A stretch of DNA of 57,756 nt, from the NCBI GenBank assembly GCA_012520795.1, contig JAAYNP010000082.1:1-57756 (forward strand). The letters run 5' to 3'. Below are positions 8,764 through 16,787 of this stretch, piece by piece. This stretch comes from Bacillota bacterium (GTDB lineage Bacteria > Bacillota > Limnochordia > Darwinibacteriales > DTU012). The notes beneath the pieces were generated by a model. The model saw only the letters and a program-made list of their open reading frames with translations. It did not search any database and was not told where the DNA came from. A program made the translations under genes and the position numbers. Every line of letters begins with the position of its first letter. Within the stretch, counting starts at the first letter, position 1.

Positions 8764-10947
8764 GTGGAAAAACAGTATCGTTTTCAACAGCCAGATCAGC
8801 CGTTGGAGGCGAGAATTGACGATTTAATCAGCCTGCTCACGCTTGAGGAAAAGGTCAGCCAGATGCTGTACGCTTCCTCAGCCATTGGCAGGTTGGGGAT
8901 ATATGAGTACAACTGGTGGAATGAGGCGCTGCACGGGGTTGCCCGTGCCGGAGTGGCAACTGTCTTTCCCCAGGCGATTGGCATGGCTGCCGCGTTTAAC
9001 CGGCAGCTTCTGCATGAGGTGGCAGCAGCGATTGCCGCGGAGGGCAGGGCCAAGTACAATGCAGCCCGCAGGCATGAGGATCGGGGCATGTATAAGGGCA
9101 TCACTTTCTGGTCTCCAAACATCAATATTTTCAGGGATCCCCGGTGGGGCAGGGGCCAGGAAACCTATGGTGAAGACCCATATTTGACGGGTAGGCTGGC
9201 AGTGGCTTTTATTACCGGCCTCCAGGGCGATGATCCCAAGTATTTGAAGGCAGCGGCATGTGCCAAGCATTATGCTGTCCACAGCGGCCCCGAATTGAAG
9301 CGCCATGAGTTTAACGCCCAGGTCAGCCCCAAGGACTTAAGGGAAACTTATCTTCCGGCATTTCGGGATGCAGTTAAAGAGGCCAAAGTTGAGGCAGTGA
9401 TGGGAGCGTACAACCGGGTCAATGGTGAACCGGCCTGCGGGAGCTACGAGCTTTTGATCAAAATCTTGCGGGAAGAGTGGGGCTTCGAAGGCCATGTTGT
9501 TTCCGACTGTGGAGCCATCAGAGACTTCTATACTGACCATAAAGTAGTGGAAACCCCGGCGCAGGCGGCCGCACTTGCGGTTAACAACGGCTGCGATTTG
9601 AATTGTGGGCGGGTTTTTGAGCACCTGCTGGACGCCGTAAACCAGGGACTGTTGTCTGAAGAAGCCGTTGACCGGGCTGTGAAACGGCTGCTCAGAGCCA
9701 GATTCAAATTGGGTATGTTCGATCCTGAAGAGCTGGTGCCTTTCAACTGGATTCCATATGAGGTCAATGACTGCGCGGAACACCGGCTGTTGGCCAGGGA
9801 GATGGCAAGGGAGAGTATTGTCCTTATGAAGAACGAGGGTTCGCTTTTGCCGTTGGACAAAGCCAAGGTCAAAAACATAGCGGTCATCGGCCCCAATGCC
9901 GACAGCCGCGATGTTTTGATCGGCAACTACTTTGGTACGGCATCAAAATATGTGCCGCTTTTGGCAGGGATTCAGCAGGCTGTCAATGACGGTACCAGGG
10001 TCTATTACGCTCAAGGCTGCGATTTGAGAAGTACCAAGACCTCCGGTTGGGGCAGGAAGCCCACAAGTGGGTTCGCCGAAGCATTGACCATTGCGGAGAT
10101 GGCGGATGTGGTGATCATGGCGATGGGCATTTCTCCCAAAATGGAAGGTGAACAAGGAGCTTCCGCCGATTCTGACGGCGGCGGCGACCGGCTCAGCCTT
10201 GATCTGCCGGGCATGCAGGAAGCTCTGTTGAAAGCCATTCATGCTTTGGGCAAGCCAATTGTGCTGGTGCTGTTCAACGGCAGCCCATTGACGATCAATT
10301 GGGCTCAGGAACATATCCCGGCCATAATCGAGGCCTGGTATCCCGGCCAAGAAGGAGGCAATGCCATTGCCGATGTGATCTTCGGCGATTACAACCCCAG
10401 CGGGCGCCTGCCGGTGACATTTGTCAAGTCCCTTGACCAGCTGCCGGACTTTGAAGATTACAGCATGGAGAACCGGACATACCGGTTCATGAATAGTACT
10501 CCCCTGTATCCTTTTGGCTATGGTCTAAGCTACACCAAGTTTGACTATTCAGGCCTAGCTCTTGATCAGGATGCGGTGGATGCCGGTTCGGATTTTGCCG
10601 TTAAAGTCTCAGTATCGGTTACAAACAGCGGCGATCGGGCCGGGGCGGAGGTTGTCATGCTCTATGTCAAAGATGAGGAAGCCAGCGTCAGGGTGCCCAA
10701 TTGGGAGCTGCAGGGCTTTCAGAAGATTATGCTCCAGCCCGGGGAGTCACAGCGTGTAGAGTTCACACTGGCCAGGAGGCAGTTGGCCTTGATCGGAAAT
10801 GATGGTAAATGTGTGCTGGAACCGGGCAGGTTCACGATTTACGTTGGCGGCCAGCAGCCCGATGCCCGCAGTCAGGAATTGACCGGGAGGCAGGTCCTCA
10901 AAGCCGGGCTGGTTGTGACCGGCAGCCCGGTAGAGCTGGAATACTAG
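8764..10947 (+). CDS. GH3 beta-glycosidase, xylan 1,4-beta-xylosidase-like
   Basis: The start is placed at GTG 8764 because AAGGAGG (8746-8752) sits 11 bases upstream; ATG 8743 has no ribosome site. The 727-residue protein has the full GH3 plan: TIM barrel with WWNEALHG (typical of the xylosidase/arabinofuranosidase branch), RDPRWGRGQETYGEDP and AKHYAVHSG; nucleophile D248 in VVSDCGAI; alpha/beta sandwich with acid/base Glu in MEGEQG (E461/E463) and the DR-LSLDLPG motif; then a fibronectin-III-like C-terminal domain from about residue 600. There is no signal peptide, so it acts on imported xylo- or arabino-oligosaccharides. It likely forms an operon with the serine hydrolase just upstream. 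Confidence 0.9.
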   Translation: MEKQYRFQQPDQPLEARIDDLISLLTLEEKVSQMLYASSAIGRLGIYEYNWWNEALHGVARAGVATVFPQAIGMAAAFNRQLLHEVAAAIAAEGRAKYNAARRHEDRGMYKGITFWSPNINIFRDPRWGRGQETYGEDPYLTGRLAVAFITGLQGDDPKYLKAAACAKHYAVHSGPELKRHEFNAQVSPKDLRETYLPAFRDAVKEAKVEAVMGAYNRVNGEPACGSYELLIKILREEWGFEGHVVSDCGAIRDFYTDHKVVETPAQAAALAVNNGCDLNCGRVFEHLLDAVNQGLLSEEAVDRAVKRLLRARFKLGMFDPEELVPFNWIPYEVNDCAEHRLLAREMARESIVLMKNEGSLLPLDKAKVKNIAVIGPNADSRDVLIGNYFGTASKYVPLLAGIQQAVNDGTRVYYAQGCDLRSTKTSGWGRKPTSGFAEALTIAEMADVVIMAMGISPKMEGEQGASADSDGGGDRLSLDLPGMQEALLKAIHALGKPIVLVLFNGSPLTINWAQEHIPAIIEAWYPGQEGGNAIADVIFGDYNPSGRLPVTFVKSLDQLPDFEDYSMENRTYRFMNSTPLYPFGYGLSYTKFDYSGLALDQDAVDAGSDFAVKVSVSVTNSGDRAGAEVVMLYVKDEEASVRVPNWELQGFQKIMLQPGESQRVEFTLARRQLALIGNDGKCVLEPGRFTIYVGGQQPDARSQELTGRQVLKAGLVVTGSPVELEY

Positions 10948-10982
10948 GTTTTGCCGATAGCTCTCAGGCTCCTAGAGGAGAT

Positions 10983-11040
10983 GCCGTTTGTGTTGGCAAA
11001 CGGCTCAAAGAAAAACACCGCCCATTTCAGGCGGTGTTTT
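10983..11040. terminator. Tandem hairpins between convergent GH3 and CBM9-like genes
   Basis: The first stem is GCCGTTTG (10983-10990) / CAAACGGC (10997-11004). The second is AAAACACCGCC (11012-11022) / GGCGGTGTTTT (11030-11040), with A/T tracts on both sides, so it can work in both directions. Confidence 0.8.
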
Positions 11041-11055
11041 GGCGTGACAAGGCAA

Positions 11056-11679
11056 TTACTCGGTAAAGACCAATGGGCTGTAGGCACCGGAATCTACAAA
11101 ACCGCCAAGAATGCGGGTCCGCTCTTCGCCATCCTTCGAGTCATTGACTTGAACAGCCATCTGCACCTCAGCACCGGCGCTAATATCAAATTCTGCCAAA
11201 GCCCAATGTTTCTGGCTCAAGATGACCTGGCCGCGATAACCGAAGTCTGTTTCTACGATAAGTACTTGGTGGAACTCATTGGGAGCTACGTAGTATTCTC
11301 TGTCCGGATAGCGGATGACAACCTCGTAACCCTTTGCTTCAGTCAGTGCGATCATCCATTTCTGCCTGTTGGTGAGTATTTTGATTTCCCACTCCAAGCT
11401 GTCGGCGTCGTAAATATACCGTTCTGTCTTTTTGTTCCCCAGCGGCAAGTCAGTATAAACATCATACTGAATATAGACATTGTCATCATCCCAAAAAACC
11501 CACAAGTTCCAGCCTGCGCCGTCCGCAGTAAACGAACTGTACACGTCTTCCTCCCAAACAGGCCACTCTTCGCCCAAGACCAAAGGTTTGTCAACTTTCG
11601 GCGCTTCATAGGCTAAGGCGGTGGCGCCAAACGCAAGCAATAGACATAATACGCCTGCAAACACAAGGGTTTTTTTCAT
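11056..11679 (-). CDS. Secreted CBM9/DOMON-like carbohydrate-binding protein, copy 1
   Basis: The 207-residue product starts with a signal peptide (KK, then a hydrophobic run to ATALA-YEAPKV). The mature part is one beta-sandwich with the CBM9-like features W-x-L-W-V-F-W-D-D-D-N-V-Y, VETDFGYRGQV and M-A-V-Q-V-N-D-S-K-D-G-x-E-R-T-R-I-L. It has no catalytic domain, so it probably binds extracellular sugar or polysaccharide ends, or is a structural surface domain. Copy 2 at 17781-18395 shares the signal peptide, the PLxLGxEWP segment and most motifs, marking an in-genome duplication. AGGAGG precedes the ATG. It is divergent from yjbQ. Confidence 0.75.
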   Translation of the reverse strand: MKKTLVFAGVLCLLLAFGATALAYEAPKVDKPLVLGEEWPVWEEDVYSSFTADGAGWNLWVFWDDDNVYIQYDVYTDLPLGNKKTERYIYDADSLEWEIKILTNRQKWMIALTEAKGYEVVIRYPDREYYVAPNEFHQVLIVETDFGYRGQVILSQKHWALAEFDISAGAEVQMAVQVNDSKDGEERTRILGGFVDSGAYSPLVFTE

Positions 11680-11899
11680 ATTCGAATCCTCCTCGTTAAA
11701 ATGTAAAATTTATCTACTATCTTTAATACTAGATTTACCTAGAGACTCCTGCTTTGGGAGGTATTTTTTTCACAGCATGATTCTGCCGCCATCTCCTGGG
11801 TGGAATATTGCATTTCTTGGGCCGCCGGCTCTTTTGTGAAGGATTACCAATGTCTCATTGTCGAATTTATAACTTAAATAGTAAAGAAGTGGACGGGGG

Positions 11900-12304
11900 A
11901 TGAAGGTGGAACAGTTTTCGGTAAGGACCACAAGCCGGTGTGAATTAGTTCCGGTCACCGCTCAGGTCCGGTCGATTGTCCGCAATGCCGGGGTTGAGAG
12001 CGGAGCCTGTGTAGTGTTTTGCCCGCATACAACCGCCGGCTTGACCATTAACGAAAATGCTGATCCAGATGTTGCCCGGGACATAGTGTACATGCTGCAG
12101 AAGTTGGTACCGGCGGATGATCCCGGATACAGGCACCTGGAAGGCAATTCAGCAGCCCATATCCTGGCTTCCCTGGTGGGATCCAGTGTGCATTTGATGG
12201 TTGAAAACGGCGGGCTTAAGCTTGGTACATGGCAGGGAGTGTTTTTGGTGGAGTTTGACGGGCCCCGGACAAGGAAGGTATGGGTTCAGGTTATCGGCAC
12301 GTAA
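11900..12304 (+). CDS. yjbQ: YjbQ (UPF0047) family protein
   Basis: The 134-residue protein matches the YjbQ/UPF0047 family over its whole length: CPHTTAGLTINENADPDV around residues 45-62, HLEGNSAAHI near 93-102, and GTWQGVFLVEFDGPRTRKV at the end. Members are small trimeric beta/alpha proteins; some can make thiamine phosphate in vitro by a side reaction, but the cell role is unclear. A GGGG ribosome site is close to the ATG. The 220 bases before it are the divergent region shared with CBM9-like copy 1 and hold only a short CTCC/GGAG hairpin with a T-run (11731-11768). Confidence 0.85.
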   Translation: MKVEQFSVRTTSRCELVPVTAQVRSIVRNAGVESGACVVFCPHTTAGLTINENADPDVARDIVYMLQKLVPADDPGYRHLEGNSAAHILASLVGSSVHLMVENGGLKLGTWQGVFLVEFDGPRTRKVWVQVIGT

Positions 12305-12351
12305 TCATGCTGCAGCATTGGAGCTGAAGCTGAAAGGTGGGATGCAGTCAG

Positions 12352-12594
12352 ATGATGTGGAAGGAGAAATACCGGATTGGTGTAGAGGCAATCGACAACC
12401 AGCATAGGGAGTTGTTCCAGAGGGTCTCCGATTTCCTCATGTCTGCCGATTACATGTGCAATATCTGCCCACCTCAGATTGTGCTGGGCGGCGAGGCCTC
12501 TCTGGCGATGGTTACGCCAAAGGCTCTGATTGTGCCTTTCAAAACCCGAATTGGCGAGTTCGATATTTTCATAACGCTGAAGGAGCAGACATAA
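12352..12594 (+). pseudogene. Deletion chimera: N-terminus of bacteriohemerythrin joined to C-terminus of CheX-like protein
   Basis: From ATG 12352 (or 12355) the first 30 residues, WKEKYRIGVEAIDNQHRELF, are the first helix of bacteriohemerythrin including its first His ligand. After about residue 36 the frame continues as ICPPQIVLGGEASL, then ALIVPFKTRIGEFDIFITLK, which resembles the last two beta strands of the CheX/CheC-type chemotaxis phosphatase fold. The other iron ligands of hemerythrin (about 100 residues) and the front of CheX are absent. The open frame is 80 residues and has a weak ribosome site (AAAGGTGG), so it might be translated, but it is best read as two adjacent genes fused by a deletion. 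Confidence 0.6.
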
Positions 12595-12602
12595 ACATGG
12601 TT

Positions 12603-13176
12603 TCAGCTGCCGGTGCTCTGATAATGCCTGACACCGATCCGCCAGAAAAGTGCAGCAAAGAGCGCGAAGGCGAGCCCGGCAGGTAAAGCTAAAAACCCTT
12701 TCCAATACGGTTCTCCCCAGCCGCAGACGGCGGCTGCGGGATAATAGCTGACCACCAGCATTGGCATGAAAAACGTGAATGTGTTCTGCAAAAATCTTGG
12801 CAAATAGTCAACAGGGCATTTGGTGACCTGGTAGCTGGCATTGGTTAAAATATAAATCCAGTCCAAGCCGCGGATTGTAAAGAAAGCCAATCCTGAAGTG
12901 AGAATGAGGCCGGGTCAATTCAAGGCAGATGTCACCACTTTCGATCTTGGCCTGGATCTCACTGTCTATGGACATTGGCTGGAGTACAAACAGACACTGG
13001 CCCAGCCATACATAAGATATTGCCTGCCTTAAGGACAAACCGGCCGTGGCTCCAGCCTCGGCCCGATCAGAATGAGTGTAAAACACAATTAATATGATGA
13101 TTTCAACCAGGGCCCAAAAAGCTCCGGTTGTTAGGTCATAGTGGTAATTAATCTTAATCAATTCTAAAAAGTACAA
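12603..13176 (-). pseudogene. Remnant of an ABC-2-type permease (deleted and frameshifted)
   Basis: Two minus-strand frames hold the two ends of one ABC-2 family membrane protein. The 13176-12908 part reads IKINYHYDLTTGAFWAL, a membrane segment, and then ISYVWLGQ and IESGDICLELTRP, typical of the N-terminal half. The 12890-12603 part reads WIYILTNASYQVTKCPVDYL, two membrane segments with YYPAAAVCG, and ends VRHYQSTGS, typical of the C-terminus. About 90 middle residues are missing and the frame changes near 12900. The N-terminal part starts at a TTG without a good ribosome site. Partner ATPase genes are absent. Confidence 0.65.
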
Positions 13177-13347
13177 GGATAAAATAAATTTTCAATCAAA
13201 TGGAAGGAATTTCAAAAGATGTGACGAATACAAATCGTATACTGTTTATGCAATGGTTGTCATAAGCAGTAGCAGCTTACTTTTGGGCCCAAAGGAGATG
13301 AACCAACATCAAAACGAACATGTTTCTAGGAAAGGAGAATTGCGACT

Positions 13348-13896
13348 TTGGATAAGCGGTATTGTTATGCTTGCGGCCATGAAATGATCCACAAAGACAT
13401 CGCTGTCGATGCCCGTTGGGGCAAATATACAGTTATGATTACTGGAATGGCAGCCCATGCATGCCGCAATTGCACTGAAACAGTGGTTGACGCCGGTGAA
13501 ATTCTGGCACTGCATGAATTGGAACAGCGGTTTTCCGACTTAATGATAACAGAGTTGAGACCAATTCCCGATTCCTCAAGCCAACCGCTTGTGCAATCAG
13601 GCACAAGCCACTGCAATGGCTGTGCAGCCGGCACAGTAGATGAATGCAGCGGTTCAGCCTATGCAGGAAACCAGATATGTGAACCGCCAGCCAGGCCTAC
13701 AAAAAACCGCGGTGGCAATGGAGCTGCCAAATCCGATTTGCTGGGAGTGAAAGAGGTGGCAGAACTGCTGCAGATTGCTCCTCAAAGTGTATACAGCTTG
13801 ATTTATGTAGAAAAGCTGCCGGCGGTGAAGATTGGTAATGCCTGGAGGTTCAAACCGGAGGACGTTCATGCATTTATGGAGGCGAATGCCACATAG
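13348..13896 (+). CDS. YgiT-type zinc-finger protein with C-terminal excisionase-type helix-turn-helix
   Basis: The start is TTG 13348, with AAAGGAGA ten bases before it. Residues 1-75 carry C6-x2-C9 and C39-x2-C42, the zinc site of YgiT/MqsA N-terminal domains. A Cys-containing, low-complexity linker (about 76-128) follows. Residues 131-182 (LLGVKEVAELLQIAPQSVYS, then LPAVKIGNAWRFKPEDV) form a MerR/excisionase-type DNA-binding domain. MqsA antitoxins have an Xre-type HTH instead, so this is a different fusion. No toxin gene is next to it. It is probably a small DNA-binding regulator, with zinc for stability or sensing; its target is unknown. Confidence 0.75.
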   Translation: MDKRYCYACGHEMIHKDIAVDARWGKYTVMITGMAAHACRNCTETVVDAGEILALHELEQRFSDLMITELRPIPDSSSQPLVQSGTSHCNGCAAGTVDECSGSAYAGNQICEPPARPTKNRGGNGAAKSDLLGVKEVAELLQIAPQSVYSLIYVEKLPAVKIGNAWRFKPEDVHAFMEANAT

Positions 13897-13909
13897 ATGC
13901 TCCAGATAA

Positions 13910-13952
13910 AAGGGAGTGGAAAGACTGCTCAAAGCAGTTCATTCACTCCCTT
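13910..13952. terminator. Bidirectional terminator between the zinc-finger gene and the lipoprotein gene
   Basis: The outer stem AAGGGAGTG (13910-13918) / CACTCCCTT (13944-13952) encloses the inner stem ACTGC-TCAAA-GCAGT. On the minus strand it is followed by TTTATC, fitting the lipoprotein gene end; the plus side has no T-run. Confidence 0.65.
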
Positions 13953-13991
13953 GGACAAAAAGCAAGCCGCTGGTTCCGGCGGGATATGCTT

Positions 13992-15281
13992 CTACTTGTT
14001 CTCGCCGTCAAATTCCAGCCTGACTACGTCGAGCCATTTGTCATTATTTGCAGTTGTGCTGTTGTAGGTGAACAAAAAGGTGTGATCATCGATTCGTGCC
14101 AGCACTTGGTCCCAACGTGTTTGATCCGTGTCTTCTTTGGCTATCAATTGGACATTGCCGGATGGATCGACTTGGCACACGGCCAAGTGGCTGGAAACAT
14201 ACCGGTCATGAACACCTGTCAGGTGGAAGTGGTGGATTTCATCCACACATGTATATGCTACGACAAACATCTCTTCATTGAGTTTTTCGCTCTTCATGTA
14301 ATGAGTGACTGCTTCATGGCCGTTGAAACCGGCGATGACAGTGGTACTCAATTCCTTGAAATCAGCAGCATCCAGCGTCTTCACCACGACCTGCCCAACC
14401 AGGCCGGTGCGGGGCCGGTTGGAAAATGCCGCCGGCTTGAGATATACTATCACATACAAGCCTAAGCCCTCATACTTAAAGATGTTGATCGATCGGGGCG
14501 GCATTCTGTCCGGAGATGTGAACTTATCCAGCAGCTGGGTGCTGATGGTCAAAGTTTCCGTGTCAATAACTCCCAAGTGGAGCTGTCCGCTGATGGCAAT
14601 CGGCACGATAATGCGGCCCTCATCGTAGATCAAATCATACAGCCTGGCACCGCTGGTTGGCAAACTGATATTCGGCAGACGCTCTACTGCTTCAGTTTCA
14701 ATGTTCATTCGCCACCATTTGATTCCATCCCTTCCGGACGAAGTACGGTCTGGGACGAAGATATGGATATACCCGTCCCGGCTGCTGATAGCCTGAGGAT
14801 TTAGAACCTGCCCTTCCTTTTGGTCAAGTTCAAACACCCTCCGCAAATCTTCTCCTTCGAAACGTTCCATTATGGCATAACGAAAACTTTCATTTGTACG
14901 GTCGTTGAAGATAAAAAACAGATCATCAGTGTAGACTGGATCAGTGACGATATTGGCCATGCCAATGATCCGGTCGGGCAAGAACTCATACTTTTCCCAT
15001 TCGCCACTTTCCAGGGGCCTGGTCCAGTAATGCAGACCCTGCCCGGTTCCGGTTGCGGGAGTGACGTGGGTGGTCAGAAGCATATGCAGCCTGCCGTCGA
15101 TAATCTCAAAAGCCCGCATGTTGCTGTGAAAATGCTCACCTAAAAACTCATGCTTCACTGTATGCAGGCTGGCTCCTTCCACGGGAACCAATGCTGTGTC
15201 GGCTTTGCCAAGCTTACAGCCAGTTAAAACTAATAATGAACAGATACAGCAAAGGACAAAAAACCTTGTCCTTTGTTTCAT
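13992..15281 (-). CDS. Lipoprotein with a sialidase/BNR-like beta-propeller pattern
   Basis: The 429-residue protein has a lipoprotein signal peptide: MKQRTRFF, a hydrophobic run, and lipobox L-T-G-C with Cys22. The mature part is a series of repeated beta-strand segments, such as LFFIFNDRTNESFRYAIMER, DGYIHIFVPDRTSSG and HLGVIDTETLTIS, suggesting a beta-propeller like BNR/sialidase-type proteins. I see no clear Asp-box or catalytic triad, so a binding or surface role is as likely as an enzyme. It is alone, divergent from the thrE pair across a 205-base spacer that holds the inverted repeat GTTCTC-N4-GAGAAC (15343-15358). Confidence 0.6.
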   Translation of the reverse strand: MKQRTRFFVLCCICSLLVLTGCKLGKADTALVPVEGASLHTVKHEFLGEHFHSNMRAFEIIDGRLHMLLTTHVTPATGTGQGLHYWTRPLESGEWEKYEFLPDRIIGMANIVTDPVYTDDLFFIFNDRTNESFRYAIMERFEGEDLRRVFELDQKEGQVLNPQAISSRDGYIHIFVPDRTSSGRDGIKWWRMNIETEAVERLPNISLPTSGARLYDLIYDEGRIIVPIAISGQLHLGVIDTETLTISTQLLDKFTSPDRMPPRSINIFKYEGLGLYVIVYLKPAAFSNRPRTGLVGQVVVKTLDAADFKELSTTVIAGFNGHEAVTHYMKSEKLNEEMFVVAYTCVDEIHHFHLTGVHDRYVSSHLAVCQVDPSGNVQLIAKEDTDQTRWDQVLARIDDHTFLFTYNSTTANNDKWLDVVRLEFDGENK

Positions 15282-15486
15282 ATGGCCCTCCCCTTTCGCT
15301 AATGGTTCGATCAGTTTTCCAACACTGCCCTAATAATCTGGTGTTCTCCGTAGAGAACAAAAAGTCCTGTCGGCGTCATGTTTGTTTTCTTTTTCACTAT
15401 GATCGGCGCAGGAATCGTGTATAATTGAATATAGGTTGGAAGGATAAGAGTAGGGGTGGATCCTCCACCGGAGGGAGGGAACGCAA

Positions 15487-16254
15487 GTGGAAAGGCATCA
15501 GATGGGAGAGATTATCGATCTGGCATGCCAGGCAGGCAGGATCATTTTGGAGAACGGCGGCGAGACCTATCGTGTCGAGGATACAATGCAGTATGTATGC
15601 AAGGCCTTTGGCATTTCCGGATGTGACTGCTTTGCCACACCGACCACGATCATCATATCGGCGAATCACAATGGCGAAGTATTTTCCAGGATGATTCGGA
15701 TCAAAAAACGCGGTGTAGATTTGCATAAGGTGGAGCTTGTCAACAGTTTTTCCCGGGCAGTTATCAATCAGCCCATGACTGTTTTGGAGGCAAGGCAGGT
15801 ATTGGCCGGAATAGACACAACTCCAGCTTACAACCTTTTTGCAACCGCTGCAGCGGCTGCTTTGGGGACCGCTGCCTTTACTGTCATTTTTGGCGGCGGG
15901 TTAACGCATTTCCTGTCCGGAATCCTGCTTGGTGCCGCCCTGCGTTCGCTGCTTGCCTACTTGAACCGGATCCGGCTCGAATATTTCACCACGAACTTGC
16001 TGGGCGGGGCAGCAGCAGCTGCCGGCGGCTGGCTGTTCGGTTTTACGATTTCCCTTACCGATTGGTGGATAGTAACTCTTGCCGCAATCATGCAGATGGT
16101 GCCGGGCCTGATTTTCACCAATGCACTGCGGGACTCTGCCGCTGGTGATCTGGTTTCCGGCAGCAGCCGCGGGGTTGAAGCTTTAAGCATTGTCGCTGCA
16201 TTGGCCTGTGGAGCCGGTGTAGTGTTAATGCTGCTGGGTCGATTGGGAGGTTGA
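15487..16254 (+). CDS. Threonine/serine exporter, large subunit (ThrE N-terminal/YjjP-like, DUF1212)
   Basis: The 255-residue protein has the cytoplasmic DUF1212 part (EIIDLACQAGRIILENGGET, CFATPTTIIIS, about residues 1-115) and then four to five membrane spans. This is the YjjP-type half of two-gene ThrE exporters, which export threonine, serine or, in some relatives, other small organic acids. The start is GTG 15487 after GGAGGG. A TATAAT at 15420-15425 may be the -10 of its promoter, although the -35 is weak. The second half follows after four bases. Confidence 0.85.
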   Translation: MERHQMGEIIDLACQAGRIILENGGETYRVEDTMQYVCKAFGISGCDCFATPTTIIISANHNGEVFSRMIRIKKRGVDLHKVELVNSFSRAVINQPMTVLEARQVLAGIDTTPAYNLFATAAAAALGTAAFTVIFGGGLTHFLSGILLGAALRSLLAYLNRIRLEYFTTNLLGGAAAAAGGWLFGFTISLTDWWIVTLAAIMQMVPGLIFTNALRDSAAGDLVSGSSRGVEALSIVAALACGAGVVLMLLGRLGG

Positions 16255-16258
16255 TCAA

Positions 16259-16693
16259 ATGCTGGCCAAGGTTATGTTTGCCGCCGTAGCGACCGCCTCA
16301 TTTGGCGTCATCTTCAATATCCGGGGCCTGAACCTGGTCCTGGCAGGGATTACCGGGGGGATCGGTTATTTGATTGTCGCCGTTGGTGCTACCAGGGGCT
16401 TTGAAACGTACATAGGGATGTTTTTGGCCAGTTTAGTGATGGCAACTTTGGCTGAAATTCTGGCCCGCAAACGTAAAGCTCCTGCCAGCATCTTTCTGGC
16501 TGCCGCCTTGATCCCGATAGTCCCGGGAGGGCGCTTGTTCAGCTTTGTCATGCATTTTCTGGAGGGCGACTACCAATTGGCTGGCGTCGATGGGGCTGCA
16601 ACCTTGCTTGAGGGCGGCGCCATTGCCATCGGGATTATAGTTGTTTCTTCATTCACGAAGACTGTTATCGGCAGCTGCCGGCAGCGGATGTAA
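16259..16693 (+). CDS. Threonine/serine exporter, small subunit (ThrE_2/YjjB-like, DUF3815)
   Basis: This 144-residue membrane protein with four to five hydrophobic spans contains the YjjB-like string R-K-x-P-A-S-I-F-L-x-A-A-L-I-P-I-V-P-G. It is the partner of the preceding YjjP-like subunit; the two together correspond to one full-length ThrE. GGGAGG lies eight bases before the ATG and the genes are four bases apart, so translation is probably coupled. Confidence 0.85.
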   Translation: MLAKVMFAAVATASFGVIFNIRGLNLVLAGITGGIGYLIVAVGATRGFETYIGMFLASLVMATLAEILARKRKAPASIFLAAALIPIVPGGRLFSFVMHFLEGDYQLAGVDGAATLLEGGAIAIGIIVVSSFTKTVIGSCRQRM

Positions 16694-16787
16694 AAAAAAT
16701 TGCGCACTGCAAGGAATTAAGGCAGAAAAACCGGTAATATAGTATTAGGATTTCACACGCAAAGCGTATCTGAAGGGAGGCCGATCA

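Noticed and set aside
13910-13952. Possible CRISPR repeat or phage attachment site
   Set aside because: It is a single nested inverted repeat placed between gene ends and works well as a terminator; no further copies or spacers exist.
15343-15358. LexA/SOS box in the lipoprotein-thrE spacer
   Set aside because: GTTCTC-N4-GAGAAC has the wrong half-site orientation and sequence for the Bacillota LexA box; it was kept only as a small inverted repeat.
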